Source: JAFDZV01 sp048594725
Lineage (GTDB): Bacteria > Bacteroidota > Ignavibacteria > OLB7
Assembly (NCBI GenBank): GCA_048594725.1
Contig: JBMDXA010000182.1
Span: 1 to 15,502 of the forward strand
Length of the DNA stretch: 15,502 nucleotides
Direction: 5' to 3'
Shown: piece after piece, positions 6,536 through 13,817 of the stretch
Numbering within the stretch: position 1 is the first letter of the stretch
Layout: each line of letters begins with the position of its first letter
Notes under the pieces: model-generated
Told to the model about the DNA's origin: nothing
Database searches by the model: none
Seen by the model: the letters and a program-made list of their open reading frames with translations, nothing else
Program-made: the position numbers and the translations under genes

Positions 6536-7507
6536 CCCGCGCCGCGCGAAGAACCGCCCGGTCACCTGCACCGTGGCCCTGGTTTCCGCGTCTGTCATCG
6601 TGCCGGCGAAGCTCCCCGCGATTCTGCCCAGCAGGCCGGATTCGAGAACGCCCATCTCGATATAGCCGTCGGTGCCGATATAGCGCTTGTCTCCCAGACG
6701 GAGTGTGAGGGTGGAGTGGCCGCGCAGATCGGCATCGTTCCAATGCAGCAGGCCGGGTAGATTCGCCTGATATTCCATCGCCATGCTGGCAAGACCCTCG
6801 CGGCCGGGAGCGATCATCGTCCTGGATGCGGAGACCACCAGGCTGGTATAGATGAGGGGGTCCGAATACACCCATCCGACGGCATTGGAGCCATCACCCA
6901 GATCCACCATGAAACTGTCCAGGCCATCGCCACGGATGGTGAGGGAGTTTGCAGGGCCGGATATTCCCAGCATCAGATCGGCCTGGCGTATCGCGGCGAA
7001 TTTCCCGCCGGTGATCGTGAGGCTTGTTCCATCCCCCTGGAGGGTGCCGGAGAATGTTCCGCTGACCGTGCCCCCCACTTCCCCGGCCGATGTGATCGTG
7101 ATGCTACCCTCCGTCGCGCGATATTCCGTTCCCCGGTAACTGTTCCTATTGATGATGACTGTTATCAGGCCGGCAGGGGCGGGGCGGGAGGAATCGGACC
7201 ATGTATGGGTGCCGCTCCGTACGGGAATAATCAGGTGGATGGAAACGGTGTTGCTGCCGGCGCTGCTCTTTGCGAGCGCCGTGGTGCCGGACGCGGTCAC
7301 GATCCATGCCTTGTAACCTTCATCCCAGGCGACGGTGGCGGAGTTGTCGTCCAGCTCCACGGCGATGGGGTCCTCGCCGGGCTCCTGCGCCAGAAATCCG
7401 TTTGCCGATTTCACCTCCGGTGCGGTAGGACCGGAGCCGCCGCATCCTCCGGCGAGCAGAAGCAGTGCTGCAAGCGGCGGAACAAGGAGAGCGCGATAGC
7501 TGTGCAT
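6530..7507 (-). CDS. Two-domain lipoprotein of unknown function
   Basis: A 325-residue lipoprotein with lipobox LAGGC (Cys22) after a hydrophobic signal. The mature protein is two beta-rich halves of about 145 residues. Both end in a similar pattern: GGTVSGTFSGTLQGDGTSLT then ITGGKFAAIR (145-174), and RIAGSFAGTMTDAETRATVQ then VTGRFFARR (295-323). The first half strongly resembles the lipoprotein domains of Bacteroidetes that end in GTFSGT...ITNGKF (DUF6252-like, from memory). The function is unknown. The protein would sit in the outer or inner membrane facing the periplasm. It follows modC by 186 bp with a ModE-like palindrome between them, so co-regulation with molybdate uptake is possible but unproven. 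Confidence 0.75.
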   Translation of the reverse strand: MHSYRALLVPPLAALLLLAGGCGGSGPTAPEVKSANGFLAQEPGEDPIAVELDDNSATVAWDEGYKAWIVTASGTTALAKSSAGSNTVSIHLIIPVRSGTHTWSDSSRPAPAGLITVIINRNSYRGTEYRATEGSITITSAGEVGGTVSGTFSGTLQGDGTSLTITGGKFAAIRQADLMLGISGPANSLTIRGDGLDSFMVDLGDGSNAVGWVYSDPLIYTSLVVSASRTMIAPGREGLASMAMEYQANLPGLLHWNDADLRGHSTLTLRLGDKRYIGTDGYIEMGVLESGLLGRIAGSFAGTMTDAETRATVQVTGRFFARRGN

Positions 7508-7643
7508 GGCATTGGGAAAAGATGATAAACGAGTGCCGATAATGCCTCACGCTACGGAGCGAAGAGCGACCGTGCAAGGTATTCCGGCGGTATCTGTATC
7601 CCCGCACAAACGAACCGGTCAGCAGCCGGTAGCGGAGGCGGAA

Positions 7644-7672
7644 CGATCGTTATACCGTGGAGTACACGATCG
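7644..7672. promoter_or_regulatory. Palindrome resembling a ModE box
   Basis: CGATCGT (7644-7650) and ACGATCG (7666-7672) form a perfect 7-bp inverted repeat. The inner sequence reads CGTTATA, eight bases, then TACACGATCG. From memory, the E. coli modA operator has CGTTATA, eight bases, then TACATAACG, so spacing and left half agree. It lies 22 bp beyond the modC stop and about 137 bp before the lipoprotein start. It would therefore control the lipoprotein rather than modABC, or act as the modC 3' hairpin. No ModE gene is in the window. Confidence 0.35.
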
Positions 7673-7693
7673 GGGACGTTCATCCCGCGTGGA

Positions 7694-8830
7694 TCATTCT
7701 CTTCCGGACGTATCCTCGTACAACGTGATGGCGCTGGTCTTGATGATAAGGAACAGCTCCGTTCCCGGCGCCACATGCAGTTCGGCGATGGCATCGGCCG
7801 TGACCTCCGCCACTACCGGCGGGGCCTCGCTGGTGATGCGGATCGTGATAAGGCGCCAGTTCCCCACCTCGCCCACATTCTCTACACGCGCCGGTATGAT
7901 GTTCCGCGCCGAAAGGGCGTTCGGGCGTTCCATCGCAAGCATGATCTCGTTGGCCGGAACGCTCAGCAGCAGCCGCTCTCCGGGGGAGAGGTTGGATTGC
8001 GGGACGATCAGCACGGGGCTCTCCTCGCTTTCTCCCAGGCGCACCACGCTTGTTTCGGCGCGGGTTTCCACCAGGCGCCCCGGCAGCATATTCTCGAACC
8101 CTTCATGCTCGGCCAGGGGAAACACCTCCGGGCGGGTGAGCACATTCCGTGGTTCCCCGCGCGCGATGATCTCCCCCCGGCGCAGCACGATCAGATCGTC
8201 GCAGAGGGCCTGCACCTCCACGGGGTTGTGGGAGACCAGAAGGATCGGCAGCGAGAATTCCGCCTGCACGCGGCTCAGGAACGGGAGCACCTTGCGGCGC
8301 AGCCCCGCATCGAGCGATGCCATAGGCTCATCCAGCAGCAGCAGCCGTGGCCCGGAGCAGAGGGCACGCGCAAGAGAGACGCGCTGGCGCTCGCCGCCGG
8401 AAAGGGTGCGCACGGCGCGGCCCAGCAGCGGTTTGATATCCAGCACGCGGATCACCGATTCCAGCGTCGCTTCGAAATCGTGTTGTTCGCGAAGAGCGCG
8501 TTTCTGGCCCGAGCGGAGATTGCCCATCACATCCAGATGGGGGAACAGAAGGCTGTCCTGCGGCACATAGCCGATGCCGCGCGATTCCGGCGGCAGCCAG
8601 TGTCCCCGCGATGAATCCAGCCATATGCTCTCTCCCAGACTGATGGTGCCGCTGGCGCCACGGCGCAGTCCGGCCACCGTTTCCAGCAATGTGGTTTTGC
8701 CGGAGCCGGAGACGCCGAAAATGCCGGTGACGCGGTGGGTGGTTTCGAACTGGACATCCAGATTGAAACGGTCCAGAGGGAGGCGTACCTGTACGTGCAG
8801 TGCGGGGCTGGTGGTGGGTCGTGTGCTCAT
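7694..8830 (-). CDS. modC: Molybdate ABC transporter ATP-binding protein ModC
   Basis: The 378-residue cytoplasmic ATPase that powers molybdate import with ModB. Walker A is GVSGSGKTT (39-47), the Q-loop is Gln91, the ABC signature LSGGE (143-147), Walker B LLLLDE (163-168), and the H-loop His201 in VSHN. The C-terminal extension (about 240-375) includes a TOBE/Mop-type oxyanion-binding domain (SARNIIPARVENVG...). This is the usual regulatory domain of ModC and sets it apart from simple amino-acid-type ATPases. Its ATG overlaps the modB stop by four bases. Tungstate or sulfate specificity cannot be excluded from the ATPase alone, but ModA and the nearby Mo storage protein favour molybdate. 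Confidence 0.9.
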   Translation of the reverse strand: MSTRPTTSPALHVQVRLPLDRFNLDVQFETTHRVTGIFGVSGSGKTTLLETVAGLRRGASGTISLGESIWLDSSRGHWLPPESRGIGYVPQDSLLFPHLDVMGNLRSGQKRALREQHDFEATLESVIRVLDIKPLLGRAVRTLSGGERQRVSLARALCSGPRLLLLDEPMASLDAGLRRKVLPFLSRVQAEFSLPILLVSHNPVEVQALCDDLIVLRRGEIIARGEPRNVLTRPEVFPLAEHEGFENMLPGRLVETRAETSVVRLGESEESPVLIVPQSNLSPGERLLLSVPANEIMLAMERPNALSARNIIPARVENVGEVGNWRLITIRITSEAPPVVAEVTADAIAELHVAPGTELFLIIKTSAITLYEDTSGRE

Positions 8831-9507
8831 CGGGTAGGAGTAGCGGAGATCTGCTTCTGTGAGAGATACTCGGTGATGAAGATGGCTGTGAAGCCCACTC
8901 CCAGCGCTATCAGCAGGAGGATATCCGCCTCGTCCTCGCGGCCTGCCTGCTGGGCACTGAAGATCGCCGAGGCGAGCGTCTGGGTACGTCCCGGAACATT
9001 GCCGGCAAGGATGATGGTGGCGCCGAACTCCCCCACCGCGCGGGTGAAGCCGAGGATCACCGCAGCCAGCAGTCCCCGCGATGCCAGCGGGAGGGTATAT
9101 CCGAAGAACGTCCTGATCCTGCCGTGGCCGAGCGTGCGCGCCATATCCTCGTAACGGGGGTCTACCGCCTCGAAGCTGACGCGCGCGGTGCGTACCACCA
9201 GGGGGGTGGCCATCACCGCGCAGGCGATGACCACCGCTTTCCAGGTGAGAATCACTCCCAGATCGAATCCTATCGTCTCCCTGCCGAGCGGCCCGTCGAA
9301 GGCGAAGAGCCGCAGCAGGAGATAGCCCACCGCCGTCGGCGGGAGCACCATCGGGAGACTGAAGAGGGTGGAGATCACCTTCTTGCCGGGGAATTCGAAC
9401 CGTGCCAGGGCATAGGCGAGCAGGGAGCCGGGAATCATCACCAGCGCCGTTGCCATTGCCGCCCAGAGCAGCGTGTCGCGAAGTGCTTCGAGAGTCGTTT
9501 CGGTCAC
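8827..9507 (-). CDS. modB: Molybdate ABC transporter permease ModB
   Basis: A 226-residue inner-membrane permease of the usual ModB length, with about five hydrophobic segments. The cytoplasmic EAA coupling loop runs from Glu113 (EAVDPRYEDMARTLGHGR) to Pro140. FTRAVGEFGAT (154-164) is the highly conserved ModB/CysT signature. It forms the transmembrane channel that accepts oxyanion from ModA and couples to ModC. Four-base overlaps with both neighbours (9504-9507 and 8827-8830) indicate translational coupling in a single operon. Confidence 0.92.
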   Translation of the reverse strand: MTETTLEALRDTLLWAAMATALVMIPGSLLAYALARFEFPGKKVISTLFSLPMVLPPTAVGYLLLRLFAFDGPLGRETIGFDLGVILTWKAVVIACAVMATPLVVRTARVSFEAVDPRYEDMARTLGHGRIRTFFGYTLPLASRGLLAAVILGFTRAVGEFGATIILAGNVPGRTQTLASAIFSAQQAGREDEADILLLIALGVGFTAIFITEYLSQKQISATPTR

Positions 9508-10358
9508 GGAGTAGCGGAAGTGGAAATGAGAGTGAACCCGTGCTTCTGGTAGACGCTGGCGGCCGCGGAGCCGGTCAGGAATGCGAAGAACTTCTTCGCC
9601 TCAAGAGGGCTGCCCCCCTCGGAGACTTGCGCCAGCACGTAGCGGATGGGCGGGCCATCGGTTACTTCATACAGCACTCGGGTCTTGTCGGAGAACGCCA
9701 TCCAGTCGGTGTTGTACACCACACCCAGTACATCCGGGTTTGCAAGCACCAGTCCCAGCGCCGCGCGCACGTCCGGTGCCGGCACAACACGATCCTTCAC
9801 GGCGTCCCAGAGGGTCTTGCCGTTGCACTGCTGGGAGGTCATCCACTGGCGTGCGTACTTGCCGGCGGGCACCGCCTCCGGATCGCCCAGGGCGAGGTTC
9901 TTGAACTGGAGCCCCGGAAGATCGCACGGCGCCTTCAGCATCATCGAGGTGTTCTTCGCGTTGGCTACCAGCACCAGCTTGTTCGAGAGCAGATCGATGC
10001 GGGAGCCGGCAACCAGGCGGTTGGCGCTCTGCACGGTATCCATCCAGTTCTTGGCCGCGCTCAGGAACAGGTCCGCTCCCGGCGCCGCGTTGATCTGATG
10101 GGCCAGATCGTTCGATCCGGCGAAGTTGAACAGCACGCGCGTGCCGGTCTCCTTCTCGAAGCTGGTGCCCAGCTCCGTCATGGTCTCGCGAAGGCTGGCC
10201 GCCGCAAAGACGAGGATTTCCTTCTTGCTGCGGTTATCCTTCTGCGCGGCAGTATCACTGGTCTGGTTGCCGCCGCTCTTGTTGCTGTCGCATGCGCCCA
10301 GGAAGAGCGCCACCGCAACCAGCAGCAGCGCACCGAAGGTGCGATAAAGATGTATCAT
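9504..10358 (-). CDS. modA: Molybdate-binding lipoprotein ModA
   Basis: A 284-residue substrate-binding protein. It is a lipoprotein here (lipobox FLGAC, Cys23) with a polar linker to residue 46. Family motifs: ILVFAAASL (48-56) with the oxyanion-binding Ser55, NFAGSNDLAHQI (78-89) with Ser82, LGDPEAVPAGKYA (157-169), and PDVRAALGLVL followed by GVVYNTDW with Tyr215. These correspond to the two serines and the tyrosine that hold molybdate in E. coli ModA. Two cysteines (145 and 178) might form a disulfide. It lies 36 bp after the outer-membrane protein gene and overlaps modB by four bases. Confidence 0.92.
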   Translation of the reverse strand: MIHLYRTFGALLLVAVALFLGACDSNKSGGNQTSDTAAQKDNRSKKEILVFAAASLRETMTELGTSFEKETGTRVLFNFAGSNDLAHQINAAPGADLFLSAAKNWMDTVQSANRLVAGSRIDLLSNKLVLVANAKNTSMMLKAPCDLPGLQFKNLALGDPEAVPAGKYARQWMTSQQCNGKTLWDAVKDRVVPAPDVRAALGLVLANPDVLGVVYNTDWMAFSDKTRVLYEVTDGPPIRYVLAQVSEGGSPLEAKKFFAFLTGSAAASVYQKHGFTLISTSATP

Positions 10359-10394
10359 ATACTTTGCCTGATGGTTAAGGATGAATGAAATGGA

Positions 10395-11648
10395 CTAGAA
10401 ATCCCACTGTCCCGCGATATAGGCCCAGTAACGGGTCTCATCGCCGATACGTGCGGTCAGCAACTCTCCCGGAAGGAATACCGAGACTCCGCCGGAAAGT
10501 TCGAATGGCACCACATCGCGCCACCATACGGTAAGATCCACCTCCGTTCCGAACTGCTCCTCGGAGGCGCGCTGCGGGAGCAGTTGATGGCCTTCCAGCA
10601 GAAGCCGCAGCCCCTTTGCGGGGGTCATGCCGATCTGTGCGCTGAGATCCACCAGGCCGAAATTGCCGGAGAGATCCGGAACGTAATCGATGGTGCCGTA
10701 GAACTTGTGATTGGTGCCGAACAGAGTGCTGAACGTCTCGTTCCGGTCGTCGCGCGAGGAGCCGTCGCCGGAGAGAACGGTGCCGAGGAGGGTCAGACGG
10801 GTTTTCGTCCCTTCATCGATCGTGCCGGTAAGGCTGGCACTTGCCATGAAGGCATTGATATCACGCAGCGCGGAGCTGTCGTTCGGTGCGGTATTGCCAA
10901 GCTGCCCGGCCCCTTCCAGCTCCACATCGAGGAGGCCGAACGAGCCGCGCAGCATCGTGCCCACGGTATAGCGGCTCAGAAGGTGCTCGCCGGCGGCATC
11001 GCCGCTGCGCACCTCTGCGGTGTTGTTGTCGTGCAGGCCGAACAGGTCCACCGAGACGCTCGTGGCCGGCTTCCAGTTGCCCCAGATTCCGTAGAAGTTC
11101 TGCGACTCCACCGGGCCCGGCGAGGCGGCGGTGAGCCTGGTTCCCCACAGATCCACCGTAAGGCCGTCGCCACGAACGGTGGCGCGGGCTCCGTCGAAGG
11201 CGCGGCCGGTATTGCTCCAGTTGGAGACCCCGACAAGGCGTTCGTTGGCGAAGGTGATCTCCTGGCGTCCCACCCGGAGATCGACCGGCAGATTGAACAC
11301 GCGATCGATCTGCGCCCATGCCTGATGCATGTCCAGGCCGTCGGCGGATGCGTCGGTGGTGCCTCGTGCCTGCGTGGGATCACCGGAACCCAGATAGCGC
11401 GAGTCCTGTACCTCCGCCACCACCGTGATCCACGAGAGAGGTTTTGCGGTGGCACGGAGGCGCGAGCGGAGAAGGTGCTGAAACACCGTCTCGTTGGCTG
11501 TAAGATGCCGGTCGTCCATCTCGCTGCGGAGACGGACCTGGCCGGAGAACGTGACCGTTTCGGGCGGCTTGTTCTCCTGGGCCCGGATCGCGGCCGGGAT
11601 GATGATGAGAGGAAGGAGTAGAATCAGACCGTGAATCTTTCGGTTCAT
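10395..11648 (-). CDS. Outer-membrane beta-barrel protein (alginate-export/porin-like)
   Basis: About 417 residues from the preferred ATG. A hydrophobic signal (IHGLILLLPLIIIPAAIRAQ) ends in A-x-A-Q. The rest is a run of alternating amphipathic beta-strands, and the last residues are YWAYIAGQWDF, with the terminal Phe typical of barrel proteins. Motifs GQVRLRSEMDDR, VGRQEITFANERLVG and WSNTGRAFDGAR resemble the alginate-export (AlgE-like) porin family. The start is chosen at 11648, where the signal peptide begins; an ATG twelve codons upstream adds residues lacking signal character, and neither has a good ribosome site. The close 36-bp spacing to modA suggests an operon and a possible role in oxyanion passage across the outer membrane. 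That role is inference; alginate or nitrite substrates are also known in the wider family. Confidence 0.75.
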   Translation of the reverse strand: MNRKIHGLILLLPLIIIPAAIRAQENKPPETVTFSGQVRLRSEMDDRHLTANETVFQHLLRSRLRATAKPLSWITVVAEVQDSRYLGSGDPTQARGTTDASADGLDMHQAWAQIDRVFNLPVDLRVGRQEITFANERLVGVSNWSNTGRAFDGARATVRGDGLTVDLWGTRLTAASPGPVESQNFYGIWGNWKPATSVSVDLFGLHDNNTAEVRSGDAAGEHLLSRYTVGTMLRGSFGLLDVELEGAGQLGNTAPNDSSALRDINAFMASASLTGTIDEGTKTRLTLLGTVLSGDGSSRDDRNETFSTLFGTNHKFYGTIDYVPDLSGNFGLVDLSAQIGMTPAKGLRLLLEGHQLLPQRASEEQFGTEVDLTVWWRDVVPFELSGGVSVFLPGELLTARIGDETRYWAYIAGQWDF

Positions 11649-11755
11649 ACTGACTACATGATAGGATGAATCGAACATCCGCATGGGCGTGCGGGTATTC
11701 GCAAGGAGCCGGAGAGTGGGGTCCGATGTATTGCTGCTAGTTAGGTTCCATTGTT

Positions 11756-11772
11756 CGGGAGCGATTCTCCCG
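11756..11772. repeat. Small hairpin between the anion permease and porin genes
   Basis: CGGGAG (11756-11761), loop CGATT, CTCCCG (11767-11772). It lies just beyond the stop of the minus-strand permease gene and about 110 bp before the porin start. No U-tract follows on the minus strand, so it may be an attenuator or a weak terminator. On the plus strand GGTTTTTCTCTG follows. Confidence 0.35.
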
Positions 11773-11801
11773 GGGTATGGTTTTTCTCTGATGCCGGCGC
11801 T

Positions 11802-12674
11802 CTATCCCTCGGCAGCCTGGGAAGGGCGCTTCCGGGATTTCAGGAACATTTTTGTGGCCGATATGAAAAGGATGATGCCAAGCGCCAGCTGAAGTACCGA
11901 TGCCGATATGTAGGGAAGCAGCCTGCTGCCGATAAGCGCCCCGAGGATGGAGCCCAGCGCCATCAGGATGATGGCGGGCTTCTCCGGCGAGAGTTCCCGG
12001 AACACCGGGCGTTGCCGGTACCGCATGATCCCCACGATCACCGTCGGTATGCTGATCGCAAGGCTGGTGCTCCCGGCCAGCTTGATGTCCAGGCCGAACA
12101 GCAGCACCAGCGTGGGGATGATAAGCTCTCCGCCTGCCACGCCAAGCAGGCTGCTGACCGCACCGATCATCAGGCCGGCCACCAGCCCGAGGCCGATGCG
12201 AACCGGATCTGCAAGCTGCAGCGCGCTGTGCCCGAACAGCCAGTGATGCCCCGCCAGCAGCAGGCCGAGAAGCATCAGCACCAGCGCAACCGCGAAGGCA
12301 AGCCGTTGTTCCGAAACTCGGGTGGCGAAATGCACTCCTGCGTACGAGCCGAGGAGCGAGCCTGCCAGGATGTTCAATGCAACCGGCCACTGTTCCAGCA
12401 CCGGAGCGATACCCTGCGGCCCCATCATCCGGAAGACCAGCGAGAAGATAACCGTTACAAGACTTACTACCAGATTAATTACGATCGCCAGAAGGAGCCG
12501 GTAGCGGAAAAGCCCCACCAGAAACGGAAGCCGGAACTCGGCCCCTCCCAGTCCTATCAGCCCTCCGGCCACTCCTACCGCTGCGCCGATGCCGAATGCC
12601 GCGCCGTTGCGCCGCCGCTTATCGGCCGGCTTCGGTTTTATCTCACCTGGAAGCGATATGGGAGAGGATTGCAT
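11802..12674 (-). CDS. TauE/SafE-family anion permease
   Basis: About 290 residues from the chosen ATG, with eight or so hydrophobic segments in two homologous halves. Each half opens with a glycine-rich motif: GVAGGLIGLGGAEFRLP (34-50) and GAVSSLLGVAGGELIIPTLV (171-190). This duplication is the mark of the TauE/SafE sulfite/organosulfonate exporter family (also called DUF81). The frame stays open another 57 codons upstream to 12845, but those residues are Pro/Arg-rich and unlike a membrane-protein N-terminus, so I start at 12674; GTG/TTG alternatives are possible. It is an inner-membrane protein that moves sulfur-containing anions in characterised members. Its location between a Mo storage operon and modABC raises an oxyanion role, unproven. 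Confidence 0.8.
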   Translation of the reverse strand: MQSSPISLPGEIKPKPADKRRRNGAAFGIGAAVGVAGGLIGLGGAEFRLPFLVGLFRYRLLLAIVINLVVSLVTVIFSLVFRMMGPQGIAPVLEQWPVALNILAGSLLGSYAGVHFATRVSEQRLAFAVALVLMLLGLLLAGHHWLFGHSALQLADPVRIGLGLVAGLMIGAVSSLLGVAGGELIIPTLVLLFGLDIKLAGSTSLAISIPTVIVGIMRYRQRPVFRELSPEKPAIILMALGSILGALIGSRLLPYISASVLQLALGIILFISATKMFLKSRKRPSQAAEG

Positions 12675-13019
12675 TACAGCGGGGAATACGTCCGGGGTCT
12701 GGAAGTTCGGGGTTCGAGAGAGCCGGGGCCGGGGAGCGGAGCTGCGCGATAGATGCCGATGTTTCAGCCACGGAGCCATCCCTCCGGTATGCATTTCTCC
12801 GCGCTGGCCGTTCCTGGCCGGTCCTTCGCACGGATGCTTGCCCATGTTCCTGATTGCGGCGAGAGTGGCGGAGATGCTCTCCGCGGCAGGGCAGTATGAA
12901 ACAGAGAGAGGAATATCAGAAAACTTTTTCCGATCTCCTTAAAGATTCTGAGGGAGCATCGATACCGATGACATTATCCGGCGGCCGGGCGCGCAGTCGG
13001 TAGCCGGTCGTTCAGATGC
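12675..13019. other. Intergenic region upstream of the anion permease
   Basis: About 345 bp without a supported gene. It contains the upstream region of the TauE-type gene; the same frame stays open to 12845 but looks non-coding. An AT-richer patch lies at 12905-12950. A small hairpin CATCG-ATAC-CGATG sits at 12957-12970. No clear terminator for the ABC-2 operon is visible on the minus strand. Confidence 0.4.
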
Positions 13020-13044
13020 ATCGAAAATCGTCAATCGAAAATCG
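13020..13044. repeat. Two direct copies of ATCGAAAATCG
   Basis: ATCGAAAATCG occurs at 13020-13030 and 13034-13044, separated by TCA, immediately beyond the stop codon of the ABC-2 permease. On the minus strand it reads ATTTTCGATT..CGATT, matching the vocabulary of the array at 129-262. It is therefore another, shorter member of a dispersed repeat. Confidence 0.6.
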
Positions 13045-13046
13045 AT

Positions 13047-13817
13047 TCATCTGTCCGCTGCACGGGCCATCTCGTAGGCCGCCAGTGCAAACAGGAGGGC
13101 GCCGAGAAGAAGCAGCGGCAGAAGCGTTACCGGATCGGGCATGCGGTGCAGGATGAGCGCATCGCGCATCCCGTTGGCAACGAGCGTCAGCGGGTTCCAG
13201 CGGGCTATCCCCTCCAGCCATTCCGGCATCTGCCGCGACGGGACAAGCGCGGTGCTGGTGAACAGCAGCGGCATGTTCACCACATGCACGAACGCCCCCA
13301 TACTCTCCTGGGCGCGGGTCTTCAGGGCTATCCAGCAGGAGAGGCTTGCGTAGGCGAACGCGAAGAGGGCCAGCGCTCCTACGGCGGTCGGGAGCGCGGC
13401 GGCTTCCGGCTGCAGCCGGGCGCCCAGGGCTATCCCGAGCAGCGCCACCACAAATGCCTGGAGGAACAGCCGCACCACTTCGGCCAGGATGTTGCCGGCC
13501 AGCACCCAGCCGGGGTATGCCGAGGCGCGGATCATCCGCTGGAGAAATCCGGTCTGGATATCGCGTACGATGCCCACGCCTGCCTGCGAGGCCCCCAGCA
13601 GCACCGTCATGGTGCAGACCCCCGGCAGAAGAAAGTCGATGTAGGAGAGCCCGGCGTATTCCGGTCCGAGCGAGAACCGGTGGAAGAGGAAGCCGAAGAT
13701 CAGCATCCAGGAGAGGGGCTGTACGAACGAGAAGGTGAGCGGCACCGGTCTGCGAATGGTCTTGCGCCAGGTTCGCAGCGCGGTCTCGCGCACGATATGA
13801 AGCGGTGTCATGTTCAT
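13047..13817 (-). CDS. ABC-2 type transporter permease (DrrB-like)
   Basis: A 256-residue membrane protein with about six hydrophobic segments, the usual length for an ABC-2 permease. The N-terminal amphipathic stretch (ETALRTWRKTIRRPVPLTFS), YIDFLLPGVCTMTVL, and the late motif ARWNPLTLVANGMRDAL match the daunorubicin-exporter/NodJ-type family. Its ATG overlaps the stop of the ATPase gene in ATGA (13814-13817), so the two form one exporter and are translationally coupled. The substrate is unknown; relatives export lipids, polysaccharides or drugs. Genomic context ties it to a molybdenum storage protein. Confidence 0.88.
   Translation of the reverse strand: MNMTPLHIVRETALRTWRKTIRRPVPLTFSFVQPLSWMLIFGFLFHRFSLGPEYAGLSYIDFLLPGVCTMTVLLGASQAGVGIVRDIQTGFLQRMIRASAYPGWVLAGNILAEVVRLFLQAFVVALLGIALGARLQPEAAALPTAVGALALFAFAYASLSCWIALKTRAQESMGAFVHVVNMPLLFTSTALVPSRQMPEWLEGIARWNPLTLVANGMRDALILHRMPDPVTLLPLLLLGALLFALAAYEMARAADR

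Noticed and set aside
10359..10394. Molybdenum cofactor riboswitch ahead of modA
   Set aside because: The gap is only 36 bp, too short for such an RNA, and I saw no matching structure.
10584..11621. A 345-codon open frame on the plus strand
   Set aside because: It is antisense to the barrel protein, with no ribosome site or recognisable domain; the barrel strand has a signal peptide and a terminal Phe.
11751..12752. A 333-codon plus-strand frame opposite the anion permease
   Set aside because: Its composition is Gln/Arg/Pro-rich, a shadow of the hydrophobic permease codons on the other strand.
12675..12845. N-terminal 57-codon extension of the anion permease
   Set aside because: The residues are Pro/Arg-rich without hydrophobic segments. 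Candidate ATGs in it have ribosome-like purine runs placed too close, so the ATG at 12674 next to the membrane domain is preferred.
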